A program made the position numbers and the translations under genes. Of a stretch of DNA of 64,000 nt, positions 42,842 through 51,365 are shown in pieces. The notes below the pieces were generated by a model, which saw only the letters and a list, made by a program, of their open reading frames with translations, was not told the origin of the DNA and made no database searches. How positions within the stretch are numbered: the first letter of the stretch is position 1; every line of letters starts with the position of its first letter. The DNA is from Natronobeatus ordinarius (GTDB lineage Archaea; Halobacteriota; Halobacteria; Halobacteriales; Natrialbaceae), in NCBI RefSeq assembly GCF_024362485.1, contig NZ_CP101456.1:3162001-3226000 (forward strand), in the 5' to 3' direction.

Positions 42842-44695
42842 GTGATGCTCGTCGCCGTCGTCGCCGTTATCCTCGCCCTTGGCGTCGCCTCCCGCGTGCT
42901 CGCGGATCGACTGCAGATCCCGAGCGTCCTGTTCCTGATCCTGGCTGGGATCGCGATCGGTCCCGAAGGAGTCGGGCTCGTCTCCGAAGCGACGTTCGGC
43001 GGCGGGCTCTCCGCGATGGTCGGCGTCAGCGTCGCCATCATCCTCTTCGAGGGCGGCTACCACCTGCACCGTCGCAAACTCCGGGAGAGTAAAACGGCAC
43101 TGTTCCGGATCACCACCGTCGGTGCACTGATCACCTGGCTCGGGACGGCGGCCGCCGTCGTCGTCTTCCTCGACACCAGTCTCGAGGTGGGTCTGCTCGT
43201 CGGCGCGCTGTTGATCGCTACGGGTCCGACGGTGATCGGCCCGATCCTCCAGGTCGTCACCGTCCGTGAGCACGTCGCTGCCGTCCTCGAGGGCGAGGGC
43301 GTGATCAACGACGTGACGGCCGCAATCTTGGTCGTCGTCGTCTTCGAGGTGCTCATCGTCGGCACCGGCGGCACGATGCTATTCGTCGGGGAGTTCCTCC
43401 GGCGGCTGTTCGTCGGGCTGGCGTTCGGCGCGCTCGTCGCGGCGATCGTCTGGCTGGTACTCAGCCGCGGGAACCTCGCGCCCGGCACCGGCCCGCTCCA
43501 CGCTCGACTGATCGTCCTCGCCGGCGTCGTCGTCGCCTACGGCGGCGCCGAACTGATCGCGGGCGAGACCGGGATCGCCGCTGCAGCCATGGCGGGATTC
43601 GCACTCGGGAACGTCGACCTGCCCCACCACGAGGAGGTGATCGACTTCCTCGACGACCTTTCGGTGGTCGTCCTCTCGTTCATCTTCGTCGCGCTGGCGG
43701 CGCTGATCGACTTCGAGGACATCCTCACGCTCGAACTGGCCGGGCTCGCCATCGTCGTCGCGATCACGATGGTCATCCGGCCGACGGTCATCTATCTGGC
43801 GACGACCAACGAACGGTTCACTCGCAACGAACGACTGTTCCTCAGCGCCGTCGGCCCGCGCGGGATCATCCCCGCCAGCGTCGCGACGCTGTTCGCCGTC
43901 GAACTGCAGGCGCTCGGCCGGCCACAGGAAGCGCAACTCCTGGCGGGGACCGTCTTCCTGCTCATCTTCGCGACGGTCATCCTCCAGGCCGGCCTGGCAC
44001 GACAGATCGCGGACGTACTCGAGGTTTCACCAATGCGCACCATCATCGTCGGCGGGGGACGGGTCGGCCTGTCACTCGCCGAACGGCTCGAAGCCGACGG
44101 AGAGAACGTACTGCTCGTCGACCAGGACCCCGATGCGGTCGAGAAGGCCCGTGAACGCGGCCTCCGTGCGCTCGAGGGAGACGGCACCGACGCCGACGTG
44201 CTCGAGCGCGCTGGCGTGACCGAGGCGAAGACGATCACCGCTGCCACGCCGGACGACGACGTCAACCTGCTCGTCTGTCAGCTCGCGAAGACGAGCTTCG
44301 GCGTCGAGACGGTCGCCTCGCGGGTCAACCAGCCCGAGAACGTCGACGCCTTCGAGGCGCTCGGCGTGCGGGCGATCGACCTCTCGATGGCGACCGCCTG
44401 GTCGCTCGAGAACGTCTTAGAGCGGCCGTCGCTGTCGGCATGGATGAACGAACTCGGCCGGACCGGGGACGTTCAGGAGATCGAAGTGACGGCGTCGGAC
44501 CTCGTCGGCAAGACGATCGCCGAACTCAACGCCGAGATTCCACACGGCTGTCTCGTCGGCTTGCTCACGCACGCCGATGGGACCACGGAGGTGCCGACCG
44601 GCGACCACGAGCTCCGGGACGGGGACCGCGTCACGTTCCTCGGGCGGACGGACGCGGTAGACCGCGCCGTCAAGCGGTTCCATCCGCACGACTGA
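42842..44695 (+). CDS. CPA1/NhaP-type Na+/H+ antiporter with TrkA-N and TrkA-C domains
   Basis: 617 residues. Twelve or so helices to about 395, including the ion-site region LEGEGVINDVTAAILV (Asn-Asp pair), then a RCK/TrkA-N domain (TIIVGGGRVGLSLAERL, about 398-515) that binds NAD(H) or nucleotides, and a TrkA-C domain (HELRDGDRVTFLGR) at the end. The regulatory domains probably gate sodium/proton exchange. Start GTG at 42842 or ATG at 42845; the two cannot be separated. It is unrelated in sequence family to the CPA2 exchanger at 8.2 kb. Confidence 0.88.
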   Translation: MMLVAVVAVILALGVASRVLADRLQIPSVLFLILAGIAIGPEGVGLVSEATFGGGLSAMVGVSVAIILFEGGYHLHRRKLRESKTALFRITTVGALITWLGTAAAVVVFLDTSLEVGLLVGALLIATGPTVIGPILQVVTVREHVAAVLEGEGVINDVTAAILVVVVFEVLIVGTGGTMLFVGEFLRRLFVGLAFGALVAAIVWLVLSRGNLAPGTGPLHARLIVLAGVVVAYGGAELIAGETGIAAAAMAGFALGNVDLPHHEEVIDFLDDLSVVVLSFIFVALAALIDFEDILTLELAGLAIVVAITMVIRPTVIYLATTNERFTRNERLFLSAVGPRGIIPASVATLFAVELQALGRPQEAQLLAGTVFLLIFATVILQAGLARQIADVLEVSPMRTIIVGGGRVGLSLAERLEADGENVLLVDQDPDAVEKARERGLRALEGDGTDADVLERAGVTEAKTITAATPDDDVNLLVCQLAKTSFGVETVASRVNQPENVDAFEALGVRAIDLSMATAWSLENVLERPSLSAWMNELGRTGDVQEIEVTASDLVGKTIAELNAEIPHGCLVGLLTHADGTTEVPTGDHELRDGDRVTFLGRTDAVDRAVKRFHPHD

Positions 44696-44749
44696 ACGAC
44701 GTCGCGACTCCCGGTCGCCTGTCGGGCGAATTATCGATCGGTCCTGTAC

Positions 44750-44767
44750 CGAGCACTATAGTGCTCG
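44750..44767. repeat. 18-bp perfect palindrome at the edge of element copy A
   Basis: CGAGCACTATAGTGCTCG is its own reverse complement. It overlaps the left end of the family 1 element (CTATAG at 44756). It may be a protein-binding site or the sequence the element's end pairs with; copy B lacks this perfect symmetry. Confidence 0.6.
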
Positions 44768-44879
44768 TTGAAACGATTTACACCCGGTCACAGCCGAGCG
44801 GCCAGCCTCGGCCTCGTTGGCGAGGCTGGCCGCCAACGGTCGTGACCGGGTGTGCAATGACTTTCAACGGTTACTATAG
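44756..44879 (+). repeat. Palindromic element family 1, copy A (most complete)
   Basis: 124 bases bounded by CTATAG at each end. Outer arms are imperfect inverted repeats sharing CTATAGT, CGTTGAAA and ACCCGGTCAC; the inner stem is a perfect 11-bp repeat GGCCAGCCTCG/CGAGGCTGGCC around a 10-base loop. It lies between two convergent 3' ends (61 bases after the antiporter stop, 17 bases from the stress-protein stop). Copies B and C are elsewhere in the window. No coding capacity and no obvious target duplication. Confidence 0.85.
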
Positions 44880-44895
44880 CGGACGGTCGGGCAGC

Positions 44896-45732
44896 TCACT
44901 TCGGCGGGACGAGCAGCACGTTCCCGCGTGCGTTCGCGACGACTGTCTCCGAGACGCTTCCGAGTAACAGCCGCCGCAAGCGACTGTGCCCGCGCGTGCC
45001 GAGCAGCGTCGTCGTCGGCTCGTGGGTCGCCTCCGCCTCGAGGAGCTCGTCGGCGGGAGCGCCCTCGCGGACGTCGATCGTCGCGTCGATGTCCCATTCC
45101 TCGAGGCGGTCGGCCAGCTCCGAGAGACGGTCCTCGGCCGTGACGTCGCCGTCGGGGCCGGGGCTGTTCGGGCTCTCGACGTGGACCAGCGTGGCCTCCC
45201 GGGTGGCGTGGCGAAGGTAGGAGAACGCCTCGAAGGCACGATCGGCGTTCGTCGAGAAGTCGGTCGCGTACAGCAGCCGTCGGAAGAGTTGTTTCTCGAC
45301 GAGTTCCGGTTCGTCGACCTCGCGCTCGATGCGGTTGACGAGCAGCGGCACGACCGTCGTCCGCGCGAGGTTTCGCGTCGTCGAGCCGATGAGGCGGTTC
45401 TCGAGTGGCTGCTTCCCGCGCGATCCGACGATCGACAGGTCGGCGCCGACCGCCTCGGCGACGCCGTTGATCCGTCGGTGGGGCGTCCCGCGGACGGCGT
45501 GCGTCTCGACGTCGAGTCCGGCATCCTCGATGACGTCCCGGTACCGAGCGAGCGCCCGTCGACGACGCTTCTGGTGATCGATCCCGGGGGTGCCGGCGTG
45601 GACGTTCGCGGGAACGACCGTGACGAGGTGGAGTTGTTCGACCCCGATGCGGGAGAGGCACTCGAGGCAGGTTTCGGTCTCGATGGCGGCCTCGCTGGCC
45701 GCAGACAGATCTGTCGCATACACGGCTTTCAT
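44896..45732 (-). CDS. Tandem universal stress protein
   Basis: 278 residues made of two UspA-type domains, about 1-133 and 145-278. Each begins with the strand-loop YATDLS / YATDFS and ends in the nucleotide-binding pattern: SIVGSRGKQPLENRLIGSTTRNL in the first and LLGTRGHSRLRRLLLGSVSETVV in the second, both close to the ATP-binding G-x2-G-x9-GS/T motif. A cytoplasmic stress or ion-homeostasis sensor; it sits convergent to a cation antiporter, in keeping with several Usp-transporter links in this window. Confidence 0.9.
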   Translation of the reverse strand: MKAVYATDLSAASEAAIETETCLECLSRIGVEQLHLVTVVPANVHAGTPGIDHQKRRRRALARYRDVIEDAGLDVETHAVRGTPHRRINGVAEAVGADLSIVGSRGKQPLENRLIGSTTRNLARTTVVPLLVNRIEREVDEPELVEKQLFRRLLYATDFSTNADRAFEAFSYLRHATREATLVHVESPNSPGPDGDVTAEDRLSELADRLEEWDIDATIDVREGAPADELLEAEATHEPTTTLLGTRGHSRLRRLLLGSVSETVVANARGNVLLVPPK

Positions 45733-46143
45733 AGCCGTCGTTCGGAACGCGCGAGTAATATCGCTGGTGGTTCATTCACCTAGAGCGTGACGACGGCCAG
45801 CGATCGGCTGGCGCGTCAGGCGGGGTTCGACGTCCGATGGGGCGTCCAGGACCAGAACGGGCTCAATGTTCCAGTCCTGGCCGCTCCACTGTGAGCAGTG
45901 TACACCCCGTTTCAGTTGTTGCGATAATTGCCGAAACGTTTTCCCGGGCCGGAGCTGTGACGAATATCTGCCCGTTCGACTCGCTTATCCGCGCTGGACC
46001 GCTAGCACGAGTAACGGCGACCACCGGCCACCGGACGTGGGGCGCACTCGTATGGCTGCCGTCGTCGACTGTCACAGCCGTATCGAGCGACGCTGTAGCG
46101 TTGCGGACTCCGTCGCGTCACCACTGCACCACTGATTCAACCG
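45733..46143. other. Intergenic region upstream of the stress protein and Bat-type regulator
   Basis: 411 bases with no believable gene. CACTG-TGAG-CAGTG (45887-45900) is a small inverted repeat. Promoters of the divergent neighbours must lie here, but no single TATA stands out. Confidence 0.45.
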
Positions 46144-46899
46144 ATGACGACCGAGACACCAGCCCGACTTCGGGAGTTTACCTTCAGTATCCACTACGAC
46201 CGCGGGACAGACCCGGTCATGGACGTCTTTCACGACCACCCGGAGCTGACCGCGTCGGCCATCGACATCTGTACCGGCGACCGGTCGTACGTTCGACTCC
46301 ACCGGTTTCAGGGGCCGCGTGCGGCGACCGACCGACTCGAGGCCGAACTCGACGAGCGCGACCACCTCCCGCGGGCGGTCGGCGACCGGCCGTGTCGCGG
46401 AACCGGGACGTCGTTCTCGCTCGAGTGTACGACGCGTCGGCGATTGATCTACTCCTACGTCGAGGAGATCCGGGCGTGTGAGTCGGTCCAGGGCGTCGTC
46501 TGTTCGCACCTGAGCACGGGGACAGTCTGTGAGGTCCACCAGCGGGAGGGCGTCGAGTCGTGGCGGCTGTTGATGCGCTCCGACGAGAACGTCGGACTCG
46601 TGTACGACCGGCTCGCGGCCGGCCTCCGGGACGGCCTCCGGTTCGAGGTCGGCCACTTAGGCGAGGCCGTCGACTGGCCCAGCGGCGGCATCGTCGACGT
46701 CGAGCTGCCGGGCGCACAGCTTCAGGCGATCCAGGAAGCTGCCGCGAGCGGCTACTACGAGCGACCGCGAGAGATCACGGTCGAAGCCCTCGCCGAGGAG
46801 CTCGACGTCCCACGGTCGACGCTCTCCTACCGCCTCCGGATGGCCGAAGCGACGCTCGTCAAACGCTACCTCGAGCGGTTCGGCGACGACGGCGAGTAA
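46144..46899 (+). CDS. Bat-type helix-turn-helix regulator (HTH_10)
   Basis: 251 residues. About 190-245 is the HTH_10 domain common to haloarchaeal bacterio-opsin activator-like proteins (ITVEALAEELDVPRSTLSYRLRMAEATLVKRYLE). The N-terminal 180 residues are the associated sensor-like domain with six scattered cysteines (including ACESVQGVVCSH and TVCEVHQ), which could respond to redox state. It is followed 172 bases later by cydAB on the same strand, so control of cytochrome bd by oxygen or redox is a natural guess, but the target is not proven. Confidence 0.85.
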   Translation: MTTETPARLREFTFSIHYDRGTDPVMDVFHDHPELTASAIDICTGDRSYVRLHRFQGPRAATDRLEAELDERDHLPRAVGDRPCRGTGTSFSLECTTRRRLIYSYVEEIRACESVQGVVCSHLSTGTVCEVHQREGVESWRLLMRSDENVGLVYDRLAAGLRDGLRFEVGHLGEAVDWPSGGIVDVELPGAQLQAIQEAAASGYYERPREITVEALAEELDVPRSTLSYRLRMAEATLVKRYLERFGDDGE

Positions 46900-47071
46900 C
46901 TCCCCGCTCTACTGGACCTGGCACGGTCTCTCGCGTTCTCGATGGAAAACGGGTCGGTTCGCTATCTAGTCTATCTCACTAGTCAACGTAAATAGTGTTC
47001 GGGTTCGGGAATCGAAAGTTGGCGAGATCCAAGATCTAATTTAGCGTTCTCCAACCCGTTCGTTCGAACGA

Positions 47072-48547
47072 ATGGTGAGTCCGATGTACGTAACGACGAT
47101 CGCCGGTTCGGTGTTCGCCGAGTCGGCACAGACGGTCGCACTGCTGCTCGCGTTTCTCACGCCCGAACTCGCGAGCCGGATACAGTTCGGCTGGGCGATC
47201 ACGATCCACATCATCTTCGCCGCCCTGTCGGTCGGGCTGGCACCGTTTCTCGTCTACTTCGTCGTCCAGGAGGTCAGGACGGGCGAGGAGCGATACGCCC
47301 GCCTCCGGAAGTTCTGGACGAAAATCTTCGCCGTCGGTTTCGTCATGGGAACCGTCACGGGGATCCCCATGGGATTCATGTTCGGGACCAACTTCGCCAC
47401 GTTCTCCGAGGTCTCCGGCGAACTGATCGGCGGCCCGCTCTCGTTCGAGGCCAAGATGGCCTTTTTCCTCGAGGCGTTCGCACTTGGCATCCTGTTGTTC
47501 GGTCGTGAGCGCGTCTCGGACCGGATGTACGCGCTCTCGGCGTTTCTCGTCGCCCTCGGCGCGTGGATGTCCGCGTTCTGGATCCTCGTCGTCAACTCCT
47601 GGATGCAGACGCCCCAGGGCTACGAGCTCGTGATGAAAGAAGGGGTGCCGATCGCCCAGCTGACCGACCCGATGGCGGCGTTTTTCAACCCCCGTTTCCC
47701 GTGGATGTACGTCCACATGCAGAACGCGGCGGTGATCTCCGTGACGCTGCTGGTCGCCGGGATCGCCGCCTACTTCATCTGGAAGAACCGCGACAGCCAG
47801 GTCTGGCAGACGGCGCTCAAAGTCGCCATCGTCGTCCTGCTCGTGACGTCGATCTTCCAGGTGATCCACGGCGACATGTACGGCCGCCACGTCGCCGAGA
47901 CGCAGCCACACAAGTTCGCCGCGATGGAAGCCCACTACGAGACCGGGGCGGCTGACTTACACATCGTCGCAATTCCGACCGAACTCGAGGCGATCACCGA
48001 CCCGCGGGCGGACAACCTCTACACGATAAGCATCCCGTATCTCGCCTCGTTCCTCGCGGAGGGTGACTTCACAGCCGAGGTGACGGGGCTCAACGACTTC
48101 GAGTACGAGTCACCGCCGGTCGCCTGGGTGTTCTGGTCGTTCCGGGTCATGGTCGGCCTGGGCTTCTGGTTCGTCTTCCTCGGCCTGTGGGGCGCCTACA
48201 GGCTCTGGCGGGGTGGCCTCTACGAGGACGACCGCTACCTACAGGCGCTCATGCTCTCTGCACCACTTGGCTTCGTCGCGACGATCACCGGCTGGTACGT
48301 CGCCGAGATCGGCCGCCAGCCCTGGATCATCCAGGACGTACTCACGACCGCCGAGGGCGTCTCGACCAACCTCGGCTCGACCGAGGCGACGCTGACGCTC
48401 GTCGGCTTCGTCGTCGGCTACGTCCTCCTGTTCGGCGTCTTCCTCTACGTCTTCAGGCGCATCCTCGTGGAAGAGGCCGAACGACAGGGGACGGGAACTG
48501 AAGACCGCGAGACGCCGGAATCGCCCGGGGTGATCGCGGATGACTGA
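47072..48547 (+). CDS. cydA: Cytochrome bd ubiquinol oxidase subunit I
   Basis: 491 residues with about nine helices. CydA features are the first-helix axial histidine (His46 in WAITIHIIFAALSVGLAP), NSWMQTPQGYEL, the MQNAAVISVTLLVAG helix with the preceding MYVHMQ, a Q-loop region before SPPVAWVFWSFRVMVGLGFWF, and GWYVAEIGRQPW. It binds hemes b and d and reduces oxygen with quinol as donor, under low oxygen or sulfide stress (bd oxidases resist sulfide). A CTAATTTAG box at 47034-47042 is about 30 bases before the ATG. It overlaps cydB by eight bases. Confidence 0.95.
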   Translation: MVSPMYVTTIAGSVFAESAQTVALLLAFLTPELASRIQFGWAITIHIIFAALSVGLAPFLVYFVVQEVRTGEERYARLRKFWTKIFAVGFVMGTVTGIPMGFMFGTNFATFSEVSGELIGGPLSFEAKMAFFLEAFALGILLFGRERVSDRMYALSAFLVALGAWMSAFWILVVNSWMQTPQGYELVMKEGVPIAQLTDPMAAFFNPRFPWMYVHMQNAAVISVTLLVAGIAAYFIWKNRDSQVWQTALKVAIVVLLVTSIFQVIHGDMYGRHVAETQPHKFAAMEAHYETGAADLHIVAIPTELEAITDPRADNLYTISIPYLASFLAEGDFTAEVTGLNDFEYESPPVAWVFWSFRVMVGLGFWFVFLGLWGAYRLWRGGLYEDDRYLQALMLSAPLGFVATITGWYVAEIGRQPWIIQDVLTTAEGVSTNLGSTEATLTLVGFVVGYVLLFGVFLYVFRRILVEEAERQGTGTEDRETPESPGVIADD

Positions 48548-49535
48548 GCTGCTCTCTCACACCGAGTACCTGGTCGACTCGTTGCCCGAGCTCTGGTTCG
48601 GACTCGTCGTCGTCGCGCTGGGCGGCTACCTCCTGCTCGACGGCTTCGATTTCGGCCTCGGGATCCTCTACGCGGACGCCAACGAGAAAGAGCGACAGAC
48701 GATGCTCGCCGCGTTCGGCCCCGTCTGGAAGGCCAACGAGGTGTGGCTCGTGCTGTTCGGGACGGTGCTGTTCGCGGCCTTCCCGGTGGTGTACGCCAAC
48801 CTGCTGAGCCGCCACTACCTGCTCGTGTTCGCCATCCTGCTGGCGCTCTCGCTCAGGGGCCTCGGCTCGAAGCTCCGCGGGGAGGGCGACGACGAACGAT
48901 GGGTTCGCTTCTGGGACGCCTGTTTCGTCGTCGGGAGCACGTTCTCACCGTTCCTTCTCGGGGCGTTCGTCGCGAGCTGGGTGCTCGGTACCCCCTCCGC
49001 GTTCGCACCCGGGCCCGTCGCCGTCGGTCTGACGGTCGTCGCCCTCTGTGTCGTCCTCGGAGCCGCCTTCCTGGGCCTGAAAACCGAGGGCTTGCTGCGC
49101 GAGACCGTCGCCCGCCGCGGACGGATGGCCACGGGCGTCTACACCGTCGTCCTCCTGGCCACGGTCGCCGTCCTGTACGGCTTCCACCCCGAGTTGCGCC
49201 CGAAGATCGTCGCGACGCCGACGCTGCTCGTCGTCGCGGTCACGGCCGCATCCGCCACCGCCTTCGTCTACGCGAGCGCTCGAGCGCGGTACCGCCTCGC
49301 CGTCGGCGGCGCCGGAGGGATCGCCGCCGCCTTCGTCGCCTACGTCGCGTACCTGCTCTACCCGTCGGTCGATCCGGCGGTCGGCCTCTCGATCGCCGAC
49401 GCGGTCGTTTCTCCGCTCCCGCTGAACCTGGCATCGATCTTTGCCGTCACGTTCCTCCCGGTGATCGCGATCTACTTCACCGTCCTCTACTCGGTGTTCA
49501 GCGGCCCGGCGAGTCCCGAAGAGAGCTACAGCTGA
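48540..49535 (+). CDS. cydB: Cytochrome bd oxidase subunit II
   Basis: 331 residues with about eight helices. The N terminus has LLLDGFDFGLGIL and VWKANEVWLVLFGTVLFAAFP, which are hallmarks of CydB, followed by RGLGSKLR. It pairs with CydA, encoded immediately upstream with an eight-base overlap. The C-terminal part is normal in length. No CydX-like small protein could be recognised after it. Confidence 0.93.
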   Translation: MTELLSHTEYLVDSLPELWFGLVVVALGGYLLLDGFDFGLGILYADANEKERQTMLAAFGPVWKANEVWLVLFGTVLFAAFPVVYANLLSRHYLLVFAILLALSLRGLGSKLRGEGDDERWVRFWDACFVVGSTFSPFLLGAFVASWVLGTPSAFAPGPVAVGLTVVALCVVLGAAFLGLKTEGLLRETVARRGRMATGVYTVVLLATVAVLYGFHPELRPKIVATPTLLVVAVTAASATAFVYASARARYRLAVGGAGGIAAAFVAYVAYLLYPSVDPAVGLSIADAVVSPLPLNLASIFAVTFLPVIAIYFTVLYSVFSGPASPEESYS

Positions 49536-50026
49536 GCCCTTGCAACCCAAACTACCATATTCCAATATACATATGTAAAGATAAGTATCTCGGCAGAGGT
49601 GTGGGGCAGTCTCGAGAGTGTCGATACTCGCTGTCGGCGAGCCGAAGTAAGCAGAACAGCCCCGTATTCGGGGGTAATAGCCCACCCAGGTACGGCAAAG
49701 TACACGAATCGGACAGCGAACCGTGGCCGATGGCGAGTGTACCCATGCTCGACGAAGACATCGAGATCGCTATCGACGTTCTTGTGGTCTGCAGACGAGA
49801 GCTGGCGGCCTTCATCCGCTGGAAGCGAGATAACAGCCGGCTGGTGGCACGACTGTCCGATAGTCGGTTTGGTGACAGCCTTTGGAGGTGCTCAATAGTG
49901 GAGTTTATCTGTAAGTTCTCATCTTGTATCTACTACCTGAGTTATACCGACGGACGAACCGACGGCCCGAGTGCCGCGGAAGTTCGACGACACGACGGTC
50001 GCCTGAGTCGAAGGCCGTCCGTCGTG
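49536..50026. other. AT-rich intergenic region after cydB
   Basis: 491 bases. Near its start are two adjacent symmetric sites, ATATT-CC-AATAT (49557-49568) and TACATATGTA (49568-49577). A frame from the ATG at 49732 (MASVPMLDEDIEIAIDVLVV...) keeps open into the neighbouring gene's antisense, but its later part is clearly not protein-like. It may be a decayed gene remnant. Confidence 0.45.
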
Positions 50027-51175
50027 CTACGGGGCCTGTCGGTAGATCAGGTTCCGCTGGACTTCGTTGACGCCCTCGTAGATCACGGGGATGCGTGCGT
50101 CGCGGTAGACGCGGGCGATGCGCCGGTCCTCGAGCACCGATCGGCCGCCGTGGAGGCGCATCCCTCGTTCGGCGACGTCGACGGCCGTCTCGGTCGCCTT
50201 CGTCTTGGCCATCGCGGCCCAGTAGCCGGCGTTTTCTCGCTCGTCGACGTGCTCGCAGGCGCGCCAGGTGAGCGCGCGAGCGCTCTCGAACGCGACGAGC
50301 ATATCGGCCAGGTCGTGCTGAACCGACTGGAACTCGTTGACCGTGCGGCCGAACTCCTCGCGCTCGTGGACGAACGCCCAGGCTTCCTCGATGGCGGCCG
50401 CGGCGAGGCCGAGGCCGTGTCCCGCGACGATCACGCGGCCGTGGTTGAAAAAGTCCGCGAGCAACATGAAGCCGGCGCCCTCGTGACCGATCAGGTTCTC
50501 CTCGGAGATTCGGCAGTCCTCGAGGGTGATGTGGGCCTGCTTCGACGCCCGCATCGCCATCTTCTCGGGGATGTGCTCGGCCTCGTAGCCGTCCGTGCCG
50601 GTCGGGACGATGAACAGCGAGTGATTTCCGTACCGGTCGTCCCCGTCGCCCGTCCGCGCGTAGACCGTCACCCAGTCGGCCTCGACGCCGTTGCCGATCC
50701 AGTACTTCTCGCCGTTTAGGACGTACGCGTCTCCCGCTTTCTCGGCGCGCGTCTCCATCCCCGCGAGGTCGCTGCCCGTCTCCGGTTCCGAGACCGCGAG
50801 CCCGGAGAGCTGCTCGCCCTCGGCGACCGGCCGAACGTACTGCTCGCACTGCTCGTCGGTCCCGTACTCGTAGGTAATCTCACAGCCGAAGCTCGCGAGC
50901 TGGAGCGTCAGCGCGATCCCCGCGTCCGCGCGATAGAACTCCTCGGTTGCCGCGAGCAACTGGGCGAGGTCGAGTCCCCGTCCACCCCACTCCTCGGGGA
51001 TGTCTTGGGCGACGAGTCCCGCGTCCTGGCCCGCCTCGAGGACCTCCCGCGGGTACTCCCCCGATCGGAAGTACGCCTCCGCGTTCGGTTCGATCTGTTC
51101 CTGGGCGAACTCGCGGGCCTCGGCTTTCACGTCGTGAGCGTGTTCGGGAACGATGGCGTCGTCGAGCAGTTCCAT
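50027..51175 (-). CDS. Acyl-CoA dehydrogenase
   Basis: 382 residues, the normal length. FAD-dependent enzyme that introduces the alpha-beta double bond in acyl-CoA. It shows AREFAQEQIEPNAEAYFRSGEYP at the N terminus, SGLAVSEPETGSDLAG for substrate and FAD contact, RTVNEFQSVQHDLADML, LHGGRSVLEDRRIARVYRDARI, and the catalytic-base region VIYEGVNEVQRNLIY. Transcribed alone; chain-length preference unknown. A TTAT box 27 bases before the ATG fits a leaderless message. Confidence 0.9.
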   Translation of the reverse strand: MELLDDAIVPEHAHDVKAEAREFAQEQIEPNAEAYFRSGEYPREVLEAGQDAGLVAQDIPEEWGGRGLDLAQLLAATEEFYRADAGIALTLQLASFGCEITYEYGTDEQCEQYVRPVAEGEQLSGLAVSEPETGSDLAGMETRAEKAGDAYVLNGEKYWIGNGVEADWVTVYARTGDGDDRYGNHSLFIVPTGTDGYEAEHIPEKMAMRASKQAHITLEDCRISEENLIGHEGAGFMLLADFFNHGRVIVAGHGLGLAAAAIEEAWAFVHEREEFGRTVNEFQSVQHDLADMLVAFESARALTWRACEHVDERENAGYWAAMAKTKATETAVDVAERGMRLHGGRSVLEDRRIARVYRDARIPVIYEGVNEVQRNLIYRQAP

Positions 51176-51365
51176 GCCTGGTAAATGGTCGCACGCGCCA
51201 TAACTCTATGGAACGAGGAACAAGTTTTCAGTTGTAACCTTCACGAACCCGCGACCTTTTCGCGTGTCAACAGTTCCCTGATACATGGTATCGAATCGAA
51301 ACCGGTCGTCGCTGCCGGCTCGAGAAGGGCTTTTTGTCGGGGTTGGCTAGCTCCGGTCGATTCTC

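Noticed and set aside
42774-42845. A 23-codon frame overlapping the antiporter start by TGA/ATG
   Set aside because: It could be a coupled leader, but it has no promoter at the right distance and a random-looking sequence, so it is weaker than the similar cases reported.
48743-50719. A 658-codon plus-strand frame across cydB and the next gene
   Set aside because: It is out of frame with cydB and antisense to the acyl-CoA dehydrogenase; the product is Arg-rich and low-complexity.
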